This document shows, piece after piece, positions 1-17,168 of a DNA stretch of 64,000 bases; within the stretch, counting starts at the first letter, position 1; every line of letters starts with the position of its first letter. A program made the translations under genes and the position numbers. Below the pieces are notes generated by a model that was not told the DNA's origin, searched no databases, and saw only the letters and a program-made list of their open reading frames with translations. This DNA is from Callorhinus ursinus (Eukaryota; Chordata; Mammalia; Carnivora; Otariidae), in assembly GCF_003265705.1 (NCBI RefSeq), contig NW_020312867.1, positions 8,655,228 to 8,719,227 on the forward strand, written 5' to 3'.

Positions 1-1166
1 AAACATAAAAAGCAAATATTAACAGACCCGATGGGAGAAATACATAGCAATACATAACAGTGGGGAAGTTCAATATGCCACTTTCAATAATGGATTGATC
101 ATCCTGAGAAAAAATCTATAAAGAACTTTGGACCTAAACTACATGTTAGACAAGAAGGACTTAACAGCCACTTACTCTCAGTAAAGTGGGTATAGAGGGA
201 ATGTATCTCAGCATAATGAAAGCCATATATGACAAGCCCACAGCTAACCTCTTACTCAACAGTGAGGTAAGCTTTCCCTGTAAGGTTAAGAATAAGACAA
301 GGATGCCCACTCTCACCACTTTCATTCAACATAGTATTGGAAATCTGATTGAGAGCAATTGGGTAAAAAAAAAAAGATATAAAAGACATCCAAATTGGAA
401 AGGAAGAAGTAAAATTGTCGCTATTTACAGATGACATGATATTGTATATAGAAAATCCTAAAGACTTTACCAAAAAACTATTAGAATAAATGAGTTTCAT
501 AATGTTGCAGGCTACTAAATCAATATACAAAAATCTGTTAGGTTTCTATACACTAATAATCAACTATCAGAAAGAGAAATTAAGAAAACAATCCCATTTA
601 TAATTGTATTAAGAAGAATAAGATACCTAGGAATAAATTTAACCAAAGACGTGAAAGACCTATGTACTGAAATCTATAAGACATTGATGAAAGAAACAGA
701 AGACATATATAAATGGGAAGATATTCCATGCTTATGGATTGGAAGAATTAATATTATTAAAATATCTATACTATCAAGTTAATCTATAGATTCAAAGTAA
801 TCCCTGTCAATATTCTAATGACATTTTTCACAAAACAGAGCAAACAGTCCTAAAATCTGCATAGAATGACAGAAGACCTCAAATAGCCAAAGCAATCTTG
901 AGAAGGAAGAACAAAGTTGGAAGCATCATGCTTCCTGATTTCAAACTGTATTAGAAAGTTATAGTAATCAAAACAGTATGGTATTGGCATAAAAATACAC
1001 ATATAGGTCAATGGAATAGAATAGAGAGCCCATACATAAACTCATGCACATGTGGTCAATTATATTTTGACAAAGGGGACAAGAATATACAATGGGGAGT
1101 AGTCTTGTCAATAAATGGTGTTGAGAGAAATAGCCACATGCAAAAGAATAAAACTGAGCTATTGTT

Positions 1167-1323
1167 GGGGCACCTGGGTGGCTCAGTCAGTTAAGCATCC
1201 AACTCTTGATCTCAGCTCAGACCTCGATCTCAGGGTCATGAGTTCAAGCCCCGCATTGGGCTCCACACTAGGCACAGAGCCTACCTAAACAAACAAACAA
1301 ACAAACAAAAAACAACAACAAAA
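1167..1323 (+). repeat. Can-SINE (tRNA-derived carnivore SINE), sense
   Basis: The stretch begins GGGGCACCTGGGTGGCTCAG, the tRNA-derived head of carnivore Can-SINEs with an A-box-like element, passes through a 'ctcagggtcatgagttcaag' B-box-like region and ends in an AAAC/AAC-rich tail. It interrupts the surrounding L1 ORF2 remnant. This is one of the strongest taxonomic markers in the window. Confidence 0.92.
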
Positions 1324-2680
1324 CTTGAACTATTCTCTTACACCGTACATAAAAATCAACTCAAAATAGATTAAACACTTGAACATAAGACCTAAAGTCA
1401 TAAAACTAGAAAAAAAATAGGGAAGAAACTCCTTGGGATCAGTCTTAGCAGTGTTTTGTTGGCTTTGATACTAAAGCAAAGGCAACAAAAGTAAAAATAG
1501 ACTAGTGGGACTGAATCAAATGGAAAAGCTTTGCATAGCAAAGGAAACCATCAATGGAATGAAAAGGTAACCTATCAATGAGAGAAAATATTTGCAAATC
1601 ATAACTGGTAAGGGGTTAATATCCAAAATATAAAAGGAGCTCAACAGCAAAGAAACCCAAAACAACAACAAAACCCCCAAACAATATAATTAAAAAAACT
1701 GGTAGAGGAACTGAATGGACATTTTTTTCTCAAAGAAGACATTTAAATGGCCAACAGTTCCTTGAAAAGATATTCAACATCACTAATAACCAGGGAAACA
1801 TGAATCAGAATCACAATGAGACACCACTTTACACCTGTTAGAATGGCTGTCAAAAGACCTTGCCTTTATCAAAAGACAAGAGACAACAAGTGTTGGTGAG
1901 GATGTGGAGAAAAGGAATTCCTTGTCCACCATTTGTGGGAATGTAAATTGGTGCAGCCACTATGAAAAACAGTATGAAGGGTCCTCAAAAAATTAAAAAT
2001 ATGACTATCATATAATCCAGCACCATATATATCTTATCATATATCATATGTTATACTACCATATAATCTAGCAATTCCACTTCAGGGCCTATATCCAAAG
2101 AAAATGAAGCCACTATCTTGAAGTGGTGTCTGCACTGTCATGTTCCTTGTAGCGTTATGTACCATAGCCAAGACATGAAAACAACTTAAGTGTCCATCAA
2201 TCGATGAATGGATAATGAAAATGTGATATATATCACAATATATAATGGATATTAATCAGCCAAAAAACGAAGGAATACCTGCCAGTCGCAACAACATGGG
2301 TGGATCTGGAGGTCATTATGCTGAGATAAGTCAGACAGAGAAAGGCAAATACTGTATGATCTCACTTGTATGTGGAATCTAAAAAAACCCAAACTCATAG
2401 ATACAGAAAACAGATCAGTGATTGCCAGAGGTGGGGTTGGGGGTGGGGGAAATAGGTAAGGGTGGTCAAAAGTTTCAAACTTCCAGTTATGAGATAACTA
2501 AGTTCTGGAGATACAATGCACAGCATGGTGACTATAGTTAACAATACTGTGTGTTATAAACATTGCAGTATATATTTGAAAGTTGCTAAGAAAGTAGATC
2601 TTAAAAGATTTTAACACACAAAAAATTTGTGACTATGGGAGGTGATAGATGGTCACTAAACTTAATGGTGATCATTTTGA

Positions 2681-2711
2681 TCTATCTATCATCTATCTAT
2701 CTATCTATCTG

Positions 2712-2743
<32 letters not shown>
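2681..2743. repeat. (TCTA)n microsatellite
   Basis: About 15 near-perfect TCTA units with a single TCTG interruption, lying inside the L1 3' UTR. Confidence 0.97.
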
Positions 2744-2846
2744 CCATTACATTGTACACCTTAAATGAAAGCAATGTTATATGTCAATTATATCTCAGTA
2801 AAACTGGGCAAAAAACTCTAAACCCTGTTTCACTTTAAGGGTTGTT

Positions 2847-2900
2847 CTTTTTTTTTTTTTTTTAAAGATTTTATTTATCTATTTGACAGAGAGAGTTGAA
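2847..2900 (-). repeat. Can-SINE 3'-end fragment, antisense
   Basis: A T run is followed by AAAGATTTTATTTAT and 'ttgacagagagag', the antisense tail of a Can-SINE. Only the first 50 or so bases are present; the tRNA-derived part is missing. Confidence 0.75.
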
Positions 2901-4783
2901 CCTCTCTGTCCTTTTCCACTGTGTGTTTTTAAAATCATCTTAACCATCTTTAAGTGTACAGTTCAGTACAGTCTGTTATATTCACATTATTGTAAATAGA
3001 TTGCTAGAACTTTTTTATTTTACAAAATTGAAACTCTACAGCCATTGAAAACTCCCAGGGAACTACCATATGGTTTTCCATAGAGCCTGCAGCATTATGC
3101 AATCCTCTGTGCACAAGGGTTTCAATTTTTCCACATCCTCATCAACACTTACTCTTTCCCGTTTTTTAAAATAGTAGCAAACCCTCTCATTGTGGTTTTG
3201 ACTTGCATTTCTCTAATCATGAGGGAAGTTGAGTAACTTTTTCATGTGGTAGGAGAAGAATGTGTTCAATTCCTTTGACCACTTTTTAATTAGGTTCTTT
3301 AATTTTTTGTTGTTGGTTTGTAGGAATTCTTTGTTTTCTAGATATTAACCCCTTATCAGATATAAGATTTGCAAATATTTTCTTCCATTCCATAGGTGAC
3401 CTTTTTACTCTGTTGATTTTGTCCTCAGATGCATAAAAGTTTTAAAGTTTGATGTAGTTCCGTTTCTCTATTTTTGCTTTTAGTGCTTTTGGTGTCATAT
3501 CCAAGAAATTATTGCCACAGTCAACATCATGAAGATTTTCCCTCATGTTTTCTTGTAGGAATCTTATAGATTTGGGTCTTACATTTAGCCTAATTAATCC
3601 ATTTTGGTTAAATTTTATATATGGTTGGTGTAAGATAAAGGTTCAATATTATTCTTTTGCAGGTAGATATCCAGTTTACCCAACCCTATTTTTTGAAGAA
3701 ACTGCCCTTTCCCAACTGAGTGCTTTTGGCATCCTTCCTGAAGTCATTTGATACATGAGGATTTATTTCTGGCTATTCTATTTTATTGGTCTATACAGCT
3801 GTCTTTGTGCTGGTGTCATACTGCGTTTTGATTGCTATTTCTTTGTAGTAAGTTTTGAAATCAGGAAATGTAAGACACTCAACTTTGTTGTTCTTTTTCA
3901 AGATTGACTATTTGGGGTTCCTTTAGATTTGCTATGAATATTAGGATAGACTTCTATTTCTGAAAAAAGTTGTCATTGGGATTTTGATAGAGATTGCATT
4001 GTATCTGTAGATTGCTTTGGGTAGTATTGACATATTCACAATATTGAGTATTACAATCCATGATCATAGGATGCCATTCCATTTATTTATGTCTTCTTTA
4101 ATTTCTTTTAGCACTGTTTTGTAGTTTTCAGCATACAAATCTTTTACCATCTTGTTTAAATTTATTCCTAAGTATTTTATTCTTTTTGATGCTATTGTAA
4201 ATGGAATTGTTTTTTTAAAATTTCCTTTTAGGATTATTCATTGAATAGAAACAAACTGATTTTTATATGTTGATTTTGTACCCTTCAAATTTGCTGAATT
4301 ACAGTGTGTGTATGTAATTTTTAGTGTTTTCTACATAAAATCACATCAGCTGTAATAGAAATGCTTTTACTTCTTCCTTTCCAATTTGAATGTCTTTTAT
4401 TTCTTTTTCTTGCTGATGGCTCTAGGACTCTTAATACTATGTTGAATAGAGTGGTGTCTGCTTCTAATCTTAGAGGAAAAGCTTTTAGTCTTTCACCATT
4501 AAGTATGATGTTAGCTGTGAGCTTTCCATATATGGCATTTATTATGTTGAGGTAGTTCCTTTCTAGTCCTGTTTTTTTTTTAATGATGAAAAGATACTGA
4601 ATTTTGTCAAATGCTTTTTCTGTTTCAATTGAGATGATTGTGTTTTTTGGCCTTCATTCTGTTAATGTGGTGTATTACGTTGATTGATTTTCATATGTTA
4701 AACCATCCTTGCATTCTGGGAATAAATCCTAGTAGGACATGGGGTATAATCCTTTTAATATGTGGTTGAATTTGGTTGGCTAG

Positions 4784-4920
4784 TTTTTTTTTTTTTTTTT
4801 AATTAGGCTCCAGGCCCAGCAGGAAGCCCAATGTGGGGCTTGAATTCACAACCCTGAGATCAAGACCTGAGCCAAAATCAAGAGTCAGACATTTAACCAA
4901 CTGAGCCCCCCAGGAGCCCC
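4784..4920 (-). repeat. Can-SINE, antisense
   Basis: A T run at the left edge is followed by the antisense body with 'ccctgagatcaagacctgag' and closes with 'ccaggagcccc', the complement of the SINE head. It lacks the usual AAAGATTTTATT segment. The flanks share a short CTAGTTT, compatible with a target-site duplication. Confidence 0.85.
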
Positions 4921-5756
4921 TAGTTTGCTAGTACTTTACTGAAGATCTTTTGCATCAATATTTATCAGAAATATGGTCTGGTCTGTGGTTTTCTCTTCTT
5001 GTAGTATCTTTGGCTTTGGTATCAGAGTAATGCTGGCTTCATAAAACAAGTTTGGAAGTTTTTCCTCTTCTTTAATTCTTTGGAAAGGGTGTTTGAGGAG
5101 GAGGATTGATGTTAAATCTTCTTTAAATATTTGGTAGAATTTTTCAGTGATCTAGTTCTGGGCTATTCTTTGTTGGGTGGTTTATGATAACTGATTCAAT
5201 CTCCTTACTAGTTATTGGTCTGTTCAGATTTTCTATTTCTTCATGATTCAGTATTGGTAAGTTGTGTATTTCTAGTAATTTATTCTTTAAAAATTTTTTT
5301 TACTTAAATTCAATTAGCCTAGGTATTGTGGTTTTTATTTATTCTAGGTTATCCAATTTATTGGTGTATCATTTTTATAGCATTCTCTTATAATCCTTCT
5401 TATTTCTGTGGAATCAGTTGCAATGTTCCCTGTTACAGTTCTAATGTTAGTTGAGTCTTTTTTTTTTTAATCTAGCAAAATGTCAGTTTTGTTGGTCTTT
5501 AAAAAGAAACAACTCTTAGTTTCATTGAAGTTTTTTAATTTTCTGTTTTGTTTACCTCTGTTCTAATCTTTGAATTTTCTTCCTCCTGCTTACTTTGTGT
5601 TTAGTTCATTTTTGTTTTTCTAATTCTTTGAGGTGAAAAGTTAGGCTTTTGATTTGGGATCTTTTCTTCTTTTTTGATGTACACGTTTACCACCATAAAC
5701 TTCCCTTTTAGCACTGCTTTCACTGTATCCTCTAAGTTTTGGTATGTTGTGTTTTT

Positions 5757-5769
5757 GTTTTTATTTGTC

Positions 5770-5808
<39 letters not shown>

Positions 5809-5996
5809 TGAGAGAGCAGCATGAGTGGAGGGAGGCAAAGAGGGAGAGGGAGAGAGAATCCTACTGAGCCTGGAGCCTGACTCAGGGCTCAATCCCAGGA
5901 CCCTGAGATCATGACCTGAGCCAAAGTCAGTTGCACAACCGAGTTGATGGCTCAACCAACTAAGCCACCCAGGTGCCCCTGTTTTTATTTGTCTTA
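5757..5996 (-). repeat. Can-SINE, antisense, with exact 16-bp target-site duplication
   Basis: The SINE body (about 5773-5980) starts with a TTTA-repeat tail and ends 'caggtgcccct'. It is flanked by identical copies of GTTTTTATTTGTCTTA at 5757-5772 and 5981-5996. The perfect duplication indicates a fairly recent insertion into the older L1. Confidence 0.93.
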
Positions 5997-6697
5997 AGGC
6001 ATTTTCTAATTTACCTTGTGAGTTCTTTGACCCTTAGTTGTTTAAGATCGTGTTGTCTGATTTCTACATATTTTTGATTTTCCTGTTTTTCTTCTGCTAT
6101 TGATTTCTAATTACATTCCACTGTAATCAGAAAAAATACTTTTCTATAATTTCCATCTTTTAAAGTTTTTTAAGACTTAACCTGTGGCCTAAGATATTGT
6201 CTGTCTTGGAAATGTCCCATGTGCACTTAAGAAGAATGTGTATTCTGCTGTTGTTGGGTGGAATGTTCTGTGTATGTCTGTTAAGTTCAGTTGGTCCATA
6301 GTGTTATTCAATTCCTCTATTTCCTCATTAATTTTCTGATTGTTCATCCATTATTGAAAGTGAGGTATTGAAATCTTTCTATTATTGTGTTTCTGTCTAT
6401 TTGTCCCTTCAATTCTGTCAATATTTGCTTCAAAAATTTAAAGATCTGATGTGTGGTGCATAAATATTTTTATATACTTTTGGTTGAATCTACCTTTTTA
6501 TTATTATGTAATGTCCTTTTTGTCAATTGTATCAGGTTTTTATCTAAAATCCATTTTATCTGATATTAGATAGCCACATCTGCTCTCTTTTGGTCACCAT
6601 TTACATGGAACATCTTTTTCCCTTCTTTCACTTTCAGCCTTTGGATGTTCTTAGATGGAAAGCGAGTCTCTTATAAATGGCATATAGCTGGATCCTC

Positions 6698-6830
6698 CTT
6701 TTTTTTTTTTTTTTAAGTAGGCTCTTCAAAGCAGGGCTTGAACACACAATCCTGAGATCAAGACCTGAGCTGAGATCAAGAGTCAGACACTCAACTCAGT
6801 CAGGCAACTGAGCCACCCAGACACGCCCCT
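6698..6830 (-). repeat. Can-SINE, antisense
   Basis: A T run, 'aagtaggctcttcaaagcag', the 'cctgagatcaagacctgagc' core, then 'gccacccagacacgcccc'. It is similar in type to the copy at 4784-4920 and is inserted into L1 ORF2 sequence. Confidence 0.85.
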
Positions 6831-6949
6831 TTTTAAACCAGTTTAGCCATTCTATATCTTTTTATTGGGGGAGTTTAATCCATTTACATTCAGACTAATT
6901 ACTAATGGGGAAGGACTTACTATAGATATCTTGTTAATTGTTTCCTATA

Positions 6950-7167
6950 TGTCTTGTACCTTTTTTTTAAAGATTTTATTTATTTGACAGAGAGAGAGAG
7001 AGACAGCAAGAGCAGGAACACAAGCAGGGGGAGTGGGAGAGGGAGAAGCAGGCTTCCCGCTGAGCAGGGAGCCTGATGTGGGGCTCGATCTCAGGACGCT
7101 GGGCTCATGGCTTGAGCTGAAGGTAGGTGCTTAATGACTGAGCCACCCAGGCGCCCTGTCTTGTACC
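6950..7167 (-). repeat. Can-SINE, antisense, with target-site duplication
   Basis: The body at 6961-7156 has T8, AAAGATTTTATTTATTTGAC, a GA-rich stretch, 'agcaggcttcccgctgagca' and 'ccacccaggcgccc'. The flanks carry identical TGTCTTGTACC at 6950-6960 and 7157-7167. It looks young and complete. Confidence 0.93.
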
Positions 7168-8545
7168 TTTATAACTCTTTCTTTCCTCTCTTACTGCCTT
7201 CTTTTGCTTTTGATTCTTTTTTTTTTGTAGTGGCATGCTATAATTCTTTTCTCATGTTGCTTTGTTTATATCATAGATTTTTTCTTTGTGGTTACCATTA
7301 TAAAAATACCTTAAAGTTATAACAGTCCATTAAAACTGATAACAACTTAATTTCAGTTGCATACAGAAATGCCACTACTTACATCTCCACCCCCCAACTT
7401 TGTTATTGATGTCATAAATTACATGTTTATATCTTGTATACTCATCAACATAGATTTATATCATTTTATGTTTTTCTTATTTAAATCCTATCCAAAAATT
7501 AAAAGTGAGCTTATGAACCAAAATTACAATAATATAGGTTACTATATTTGTGCATGTATTTTCCTTTACTGGAAAACTTTATATTTTTGTACAGCTTCAT
7601 TTTGCTGTCCAGTATCCTTTCATTTAAACTTGAAAGATTCTCTTTAGTATTCTTATAGGGCAGCTGTAGTGGTAATGAATTCTTTCTACTTTGGTTTGAC
7701 TGGGGAATTCTTAATTTCTCTTTCACTTTTGAGGGAGAGTTTTGTCAGATATACTATTCTTGGTTGACAGTTTTTCTTTTGCCAATTTGACTATATCATC
7801 TCAGTGCCTTCTGGGCTGCATGGATTTGGCCAAGAAATTCACTAATAATCTTATAGAAGCTTCCTTGTATGTAATGAGTTGTTTTTTCTCTTGATGCATT
7901 CAAGTTCCTCTGTCTTTGACTTTCAGTTGTTTGATTATAATGTCTCCATGTGGGTATTTTTGAATTTATCCTGGTTGAAGTTATTTGAATTTATACATCC
8001 ATTTCTTTCCTCAGATTTGGAAAAATAAATTTTTTTTCCCCAAATAAGTTCTCTGCTCCTCCTCTCTCTCTCTTCTGGGATTCCCAGTTTGATGGTGCCT
8101 TATAAGTCCCTTAGGCTGTCTTCACTTTATTCTTTTTTCTTTTTGCTCCTCTGACTCAATTATTTCAAATGAATTGTGTCCAAGCTCTCTGATTTTTTTC
8201 TCCTACCCGATCAAGTCTGCTGTTTAGTCCCTCTGGTAAATATTCAATCCACTATTGTATTTTTCAGCTCCAGAATTTCTGTTAGGTTCTTCCTTACAGT
8301 TTCTTTTTGTTGATATTCTCATTTTGTTCATGTGTTGTTTTTCTGATTTCATTTTGTTGGCTATCTGTGTTCTCTTTTAGTGCTTTGAGTAGCTTTAACA
8401 TAGTTGTTTTGAATTATTTGGCAGGAAGTACAGTGATCTGAGTTTCTTTAGTGTTGACTTCCGGAGTTTTATATTTTTCATTTCATTGAGCCATGTTTTC
8501 TTGGTTCTTTGTTTTTTTGTTTTGTTTGTTTGTTTGTTTTAGATT

Positions 8546-8903
8546 TGGGAATTTGAAAAACCATGTTTGCATCCTACCCCAGATTCATTTGTTGAACTCC
8601 CCAAAGGTGATGGTGTTAGGAGGTGGAGACTTTAGGAGGTGCTTAGGTCATGAGAATGGATACCTTATGAACGAGATTAATGCCTTATAAAAGAGACCCC
8701 AGAGAACTCTGCAGACCCTTTTGCCATATGAAGATAAAATAAAAAAAACTGTGATCCAGAAGAGAGTCTTCACCTGATCATGCTGGTGCCATGATATTGA
8801 ATTTCCAGACTCCAAAACTATGAGAAATAAATTTCTATTATTTATAAGCTACTCAGTTTGTGGTATTTTGTTATAGCAGCCGTAATGGACTAAGATAACC
8901 ACC
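8546..8903 (+). repeat. MaLR-type (MLT1-like) LTR
   Basis: The text contains 'ggtgatggtgttaggaggtg', 'taaaagagaccccagagaac', 'actatgagaaataaatttc' and ends 'taatggactaaga'. These phrases are typical of the mammalian ERVL-MaLR LTRs I know as MLT1. It appears to be a solo LTR; no internal retroviral sequence is seen. Subfamily assignment would need a library search. Confidence 0.65.
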
Positions 8904-9005
8904 TTTTAATGAACTGGCTTAGTGCAGGGAAATACCTTCCTCAGTCAGCCTGGCTAGAAGTTCTGGGACCTTTCAAGCCATTTCTGGGGATGTGACTTGT
9001 CTGGG

Positions 9006-9008
<3 letters not shown>

Positions 9009-9054
<46 letters not shown>

Positions 9055-9064
9055 NNNNNNNNNN

Positions 9065-9116
<52 letters not shown>

Positions 9117-9118
9117 TA
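9009..9118. repeat. (TG)n microsatellite containing a 10-base assembly gap
   Basis: TG dinucleotides run on both sides of ten N bases (9055-9064). The gap is inside the repeat, so its true length is unknown. Open frames of alternating Cys-Val or Thr-His across it are artefacts. Confidence 0.98.
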
Positions 9119-9221
9119 TTTTACAGAAATTTTTAAGTTTAATGTAACTATCCATAAAGATGTATGGAGTAGGAACTTATGCATTAAAAATGTCTTTTAT
9201 CCTAATAATATAATCTGCCAA

Positions 9222-10290
9222 AAATAAATTTTTAAAAATTTATTTATTTATTTATTTTATTACGTTCAATTAGCCAACATATAGTACATCATTAGTTTTT
9301 GATGTAGTGTTCAGTGATTCATTAGTTGCATATAACACCCAGTGCTCATCACATCACATGTCCTCCTTAATACCCATCACCTGGTTACGACATCTTCCCA
9401 CCCCCCTCCCTTCTTCAACCCTCAGTTTTTTCCCGGAGTCAAGAGTCTCCCATGGTTTGTCTCCCTCTCTGATTTCTTCCCATTCAGTTTTCCCTCTCTT
9501 CCCCTTTGGTCCTCTGCACTATTCCTTATATTCCACCTATGAGTGAAACCATCTGATGATTGTCTTTCTCTGCTTGACTTATTTCACTTAGCTTAATCCC
9601 CTCCCATTCCATCCATGTTGATGCAAATGGTAGGTATTCATCCTTTCTGATGGCTGAGTAATAGTCCATCTTATATATGAACCACATCTTCTTTATCCAT
9701 TCATCTGTTGAAGGACATCTTGGCTCCTTCCACAGTTTGGCTATTGTGGACATTGCTGCTATAAAACATTAGGGTGCATGTGCCCCTTCTTTTCACTACA
9801 TCTGTGTCTTTGGGGCAACTACTTAGTAGTGCAATTGCTGGGTCATTGGGTAGCTCTATTTTTTAATGTTTTGAGGAACCTCCACACTGTTTTCCAGAGT
9901 GGCTGTACTGGTTTGCAGTCCCACCAACAGTGTAAGAAGTTCCCCTTTCTCCACATCATCGTCAGCATTTGTTGTTCCCTGTCTTGTTAATTTTAGCCAT
10001 TCTGACTGGTGTAATGTGGTATCTCACTGTGGTTTTGATTTGTATTTCCCTGTTGGCTAGTGATGTTGAACATTTTTTCATATGTCTGTTAGCCATTTGT
10101 ATGTCTTCTTTGGAGAAGTGTCTGTTCATGTCTTCTGCCCATTTCTTGACTGGATTATTTGTTTTTTGGTTGTGGAGTTTTAGAAATTCTTTATAGATCT
10201 TGGACACCAGCCCTCTCTTCATCTGTTATGTCATTTGCAAATATCTTCACCCATTCCATGAGTTGCCTTTTAGTTTTGTTGACTGTTTCC
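9222..10290 (-). repeat. L1 3' end, antisense (ORF2 C-terminus and 3' UTR)
   Basis: The left edge has a T/TTTA-rich tail followed by the complement of a carnivore L1 3' UTR ('acatagagtacatcattag'-like, 'cacccagtgctcat'). The minus strand then encodes ORF2 C-terminal words such as '[12 protein letters not shown]' (9526-9753) and '[11 protein letters not shown]' (9962-10222). It is 5'-truncated and frameshifted. Confidence 0.88.
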
Positions 10291-11070
10291 TAAAATTCAA
10301 GTTAGTTAACATATAGTCTAGTATTGGTTTTAGGAGTAGAATTTAGTGATTCATAACTTATATATAACACCCACTGCTCATCCCAACAAGTGCCCTCTTT
10401 AATGCCCATCATCCATTTAGCCCATCCTCCCACCCACCTCCCCTCCAGCAACCCTCAGTTTGTGCTCTATAGTTAAGAGTCTCTTATGGTTTGCCTCCTT
10501 CTCTGTTTTTATCTTATTTTATTTTCCCTTTCCTTCCCCTGTGTTCATCTGTTTTGGTTCTTAAATTCCACATATGAGTGAAATCATATGATATTTGTCT
10601 TTCTCTGACTGACTTATTTCGCTTAGTATAATACCCTCTAGGTATTATCTCTCCCATCTTATTGGTTGCTTTTTAGTTTTGTTGGTTGTTTCCTTCACTG
10701 TGCAGAAGATTTTTATCTTAATAAGGTCCCAATAGTTCATTTTTGCTCTTGTATTCCTTGCCTCCAGAGACATGTCTAGTAAGAATTTGATGCAGCTGAG
10801 GTCAAAGAGACTGCTGCCTGTTTTCTCCCCTAGGATTTTGATGGTTTCCTGTCTTACATTTAGGTCTTCCATCCATTTTGAATTTATTTTTGTGTATAGT
10901 GTAAGAAAGTGGTCCAGTTTCATTCTTCTGCATGTCACGTCCAGTTTTCCCAACACCATTTGTTGAATATACTGTCTTTGTGTGTGTGTTTTAACTTTTT
11001 TATTTAAATTCAATTAGCCGAGGTATAGTACATCATTAGTTTTTGATATAATGTTCAATGTGTGTGTTTT
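10290..11070 (-). repeat. Nested L1 3'-end fragments, antisense
   Basis: A second 3' UTR type starts near 10290 ('agttagttaacatatagtct'), followed from about 10645 to 11013 by ORF2 C-terminal text ('[14 protein letters not shown]', minus strand). A third short 3' end lies at about 10990-11070. The order suggests repeated L1 insertion into L1. No gene is visible. Confidence 0.75.
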
Positions 11071-11184
11071 TTTAGCTGTCTCAAATTCCCTAAGCAGCTT
11101 GTTTTTTCTTCTCCGGAGATCACAATCTCTTATTCCTCCTGGTGTCATCTTGTGGAACTGCATAATGTCTGTAGCTCTGAGCCA

Positions 11185-12064
11185 CTTTTTAAAAAAATTT
11201 TTATTGTTATGTTAATCACCATATATTACATCATTTGTTTTGGTGTAGTGTTCCATGATTCATTGTTTGTTCATAACACCCAGTGCTCCATGCAGAATGT
11301 GCCCTCTTTAATACCCATCACCAGGCTAACCCATCCCCCTACCCTCCTCCCCTCTAGAACCCTCAGTTTGTTTTTCAGAGTCCATCATCTCTCCTGGTTC
11401 GTCTCCCCCTCTGACTTACTCCCCTTCATTCTTCCTCTCCTGCTATCTTCTTCTTTTTCTTTTTTCTTAAAATATGTTGCATTATTTGTTTCAGAAGTAC
11501 AGATCTGTGATTCAACAGTCTTGCACAATTCATAGCGCTCACCGTAGCACATACCCTCCCCCATGTCTATCACCCAGCCACCCCATCCCTCCCACCCCCG
11601 ACCACTCCAGCAACCCTCAGATTGTTCCTGAGATTAAGAATTCCTCATATCAGTGAGGTCATATGATACATGTCTTTCTCTGATTGACTTATTTCACTAA
11701 GCATAACACCCTCCAGTTCCATCCGCGTCATTGCAAATGGCAAGATCTCATTCCTTTTGAAGGCTGCATAATATTCCATTGTGTATATATACCACCTCTT
11801 CTTTATCCATTCATCTGTCGATGGACATCTTGGCTCTTTCCACAGTTTGGCTATTGTGGACATTGCTGCTATAAACATTGGGGTGCACGTACCCCTTCGG
11901 GTCCCTCCATTTGTATCTTTGTGGTAAATACCCAGTAGTGCAATTGCTGGATCGAATGGTAGCTCTAATTTCAACTGTTTGAGGAACCTCCATACTGTTT
12001 TCCAGAGGGGTTGCACCAGCTTGCATTCCCACCAACAGTGTAGGAGGGTTCCCCTTTTCTGAGC
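11185..12064 (-). repeat. Two abutting L1 3' ends, antisense
   Basis: The first 3' UTR spans about 11185-11455. A second begins near 11465 and continues into ORF2 C-terminal sequence (minus frame 11645-12091, with '[20 protein letters not shown]'). It is 5'-truncated and inactive. Confidence 0.85.
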
Positions 12065-12096
12065 CACTTTGATGGTATCTGTTTTCAGCACTTCTT

Positions 12097-12200
12097 TTTC
12101 TTTTTTTTAAATTCTTTTTTTTTATTATTATGTTATGTTAGTCACCATACAGTACATCATTAGTTTTAGATGTAGTGTTCCATGATTCATTATTTGTGCT
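12097..12200 (-). repeat. Very short L1 3' end, antisense
   Basis: A T-rich run is followed by 'gttagtcaccatacagtaca tcattag', then unique sequence. Only about 100 bp of L1 3' UTR is retained. Confidence 0.8.
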
Positions 12201-16820
<4,620 letters not shown>

Positions 16821-17168
16821 CATTCACAGACACAAAGGTGCCTGAACCAGATACATATGCCATGTCAGGGTGTGCTATTGTTAGCTTCACACAGTAATAG
16901 GTGCCCACATCTTTGGGTGACACATCACTGATGCGGATGGAATAGTCTGTTTGGTTGAACTCTGTGTTTTCCACTTGGGTTACTCGGGGGAATTGGCTTC
17001 CATTGAAATTGTAGATTAATTGTCGTTCTTGCCCATTCTCCCTGAACCATAAGACAGGCCCTGCTGGGGATCGAGCAGACACGTTGCAGCCCAGTGTTAA
17101 GATCTCTCCAGCTCTGACTGAAACTGAACTCTCAGGCTGGGTCACCTGAAAGTCTTCATCTGAAGTTC
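16821..17168 (-). CDS. SIRP-family V-domain exon, paralogue unassigned
   Basis: This 348-bp exon encodes a complete Ig V-set domain of about 116 residues. The acceptor TTTCTTTCCAG precedes 17168, and the donor G|GTGAGTAC follows 16821, phase 1-1. Landmarks are 'LTLGCNVS' (first cysteine), 'VLWFRENGQERQLIYNF', 'DYSIRISDVSPKDVGTYYC' (second cysteine) and an FGxG-like 'SGSGTFVSV'. Possible N-glycosylation sites are NVS, NGS and NQT. The sequence is clearly SIRP but differs from the SIRPD exon 2 kb downstream and from the V exon at 45.3 kb. Being phase 1-1 it could be spliced between the 27.8-kb signal exon and the SIRPD V exon, giving a V-V product, or be an unused relic. Its 5' flank, about 240 bp upstream, is the left edge of duplication block A. 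It is open throughout. Confidence 0.8.

Larger units (their letters stand above)
1..2834 (+). repeat. Old L1 fragment, sense, 3' half of ORF2 plus 3' UTR
   Basis: Sense-strand L1 ORF2 remnants are readable, for example the reverse-transcriptase stretch around 290-460 that encodes 'RMPTLTTF' and, in another frame, the FADD-like '[12 protein letters not shown]' region. Frames change repeatedly and stops are common, so it is dead. The 3' UTR ends near 2830 with a Pur/Pyr-rich tail. A Can-SINE interrupts it at 1167-1323 and a TCTA microsatellite at 2681-2743. No host gene is visible in this stretch. Confidence 0.8.
2905..8540 (-). repeat. Old L1 sequence, antisense, ORF2 and upstream region
   Basis: The complementary strand reads as degraded L1 ORF2 over several kilobases. 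Examples are the C-terminal segment complementary to 3120-3240, the reverse-transcriptase region near 4560-4740, and endonuclease-region text near 6180-6340. No frame stays open for more than about 100 codons. Four Can-SINEs are inserted (4784-4920, 5773-5980, 6698-6830, 6961-7156). No gene is supported in this 5.6-kb stretch. Confidence 0.8.

Noticed and set aside
8954..9227. Open frames of alternating Cys-Val or Thr-His on both strands
   Set aside because: They are translations of a TG/CA repeat across an N gap.
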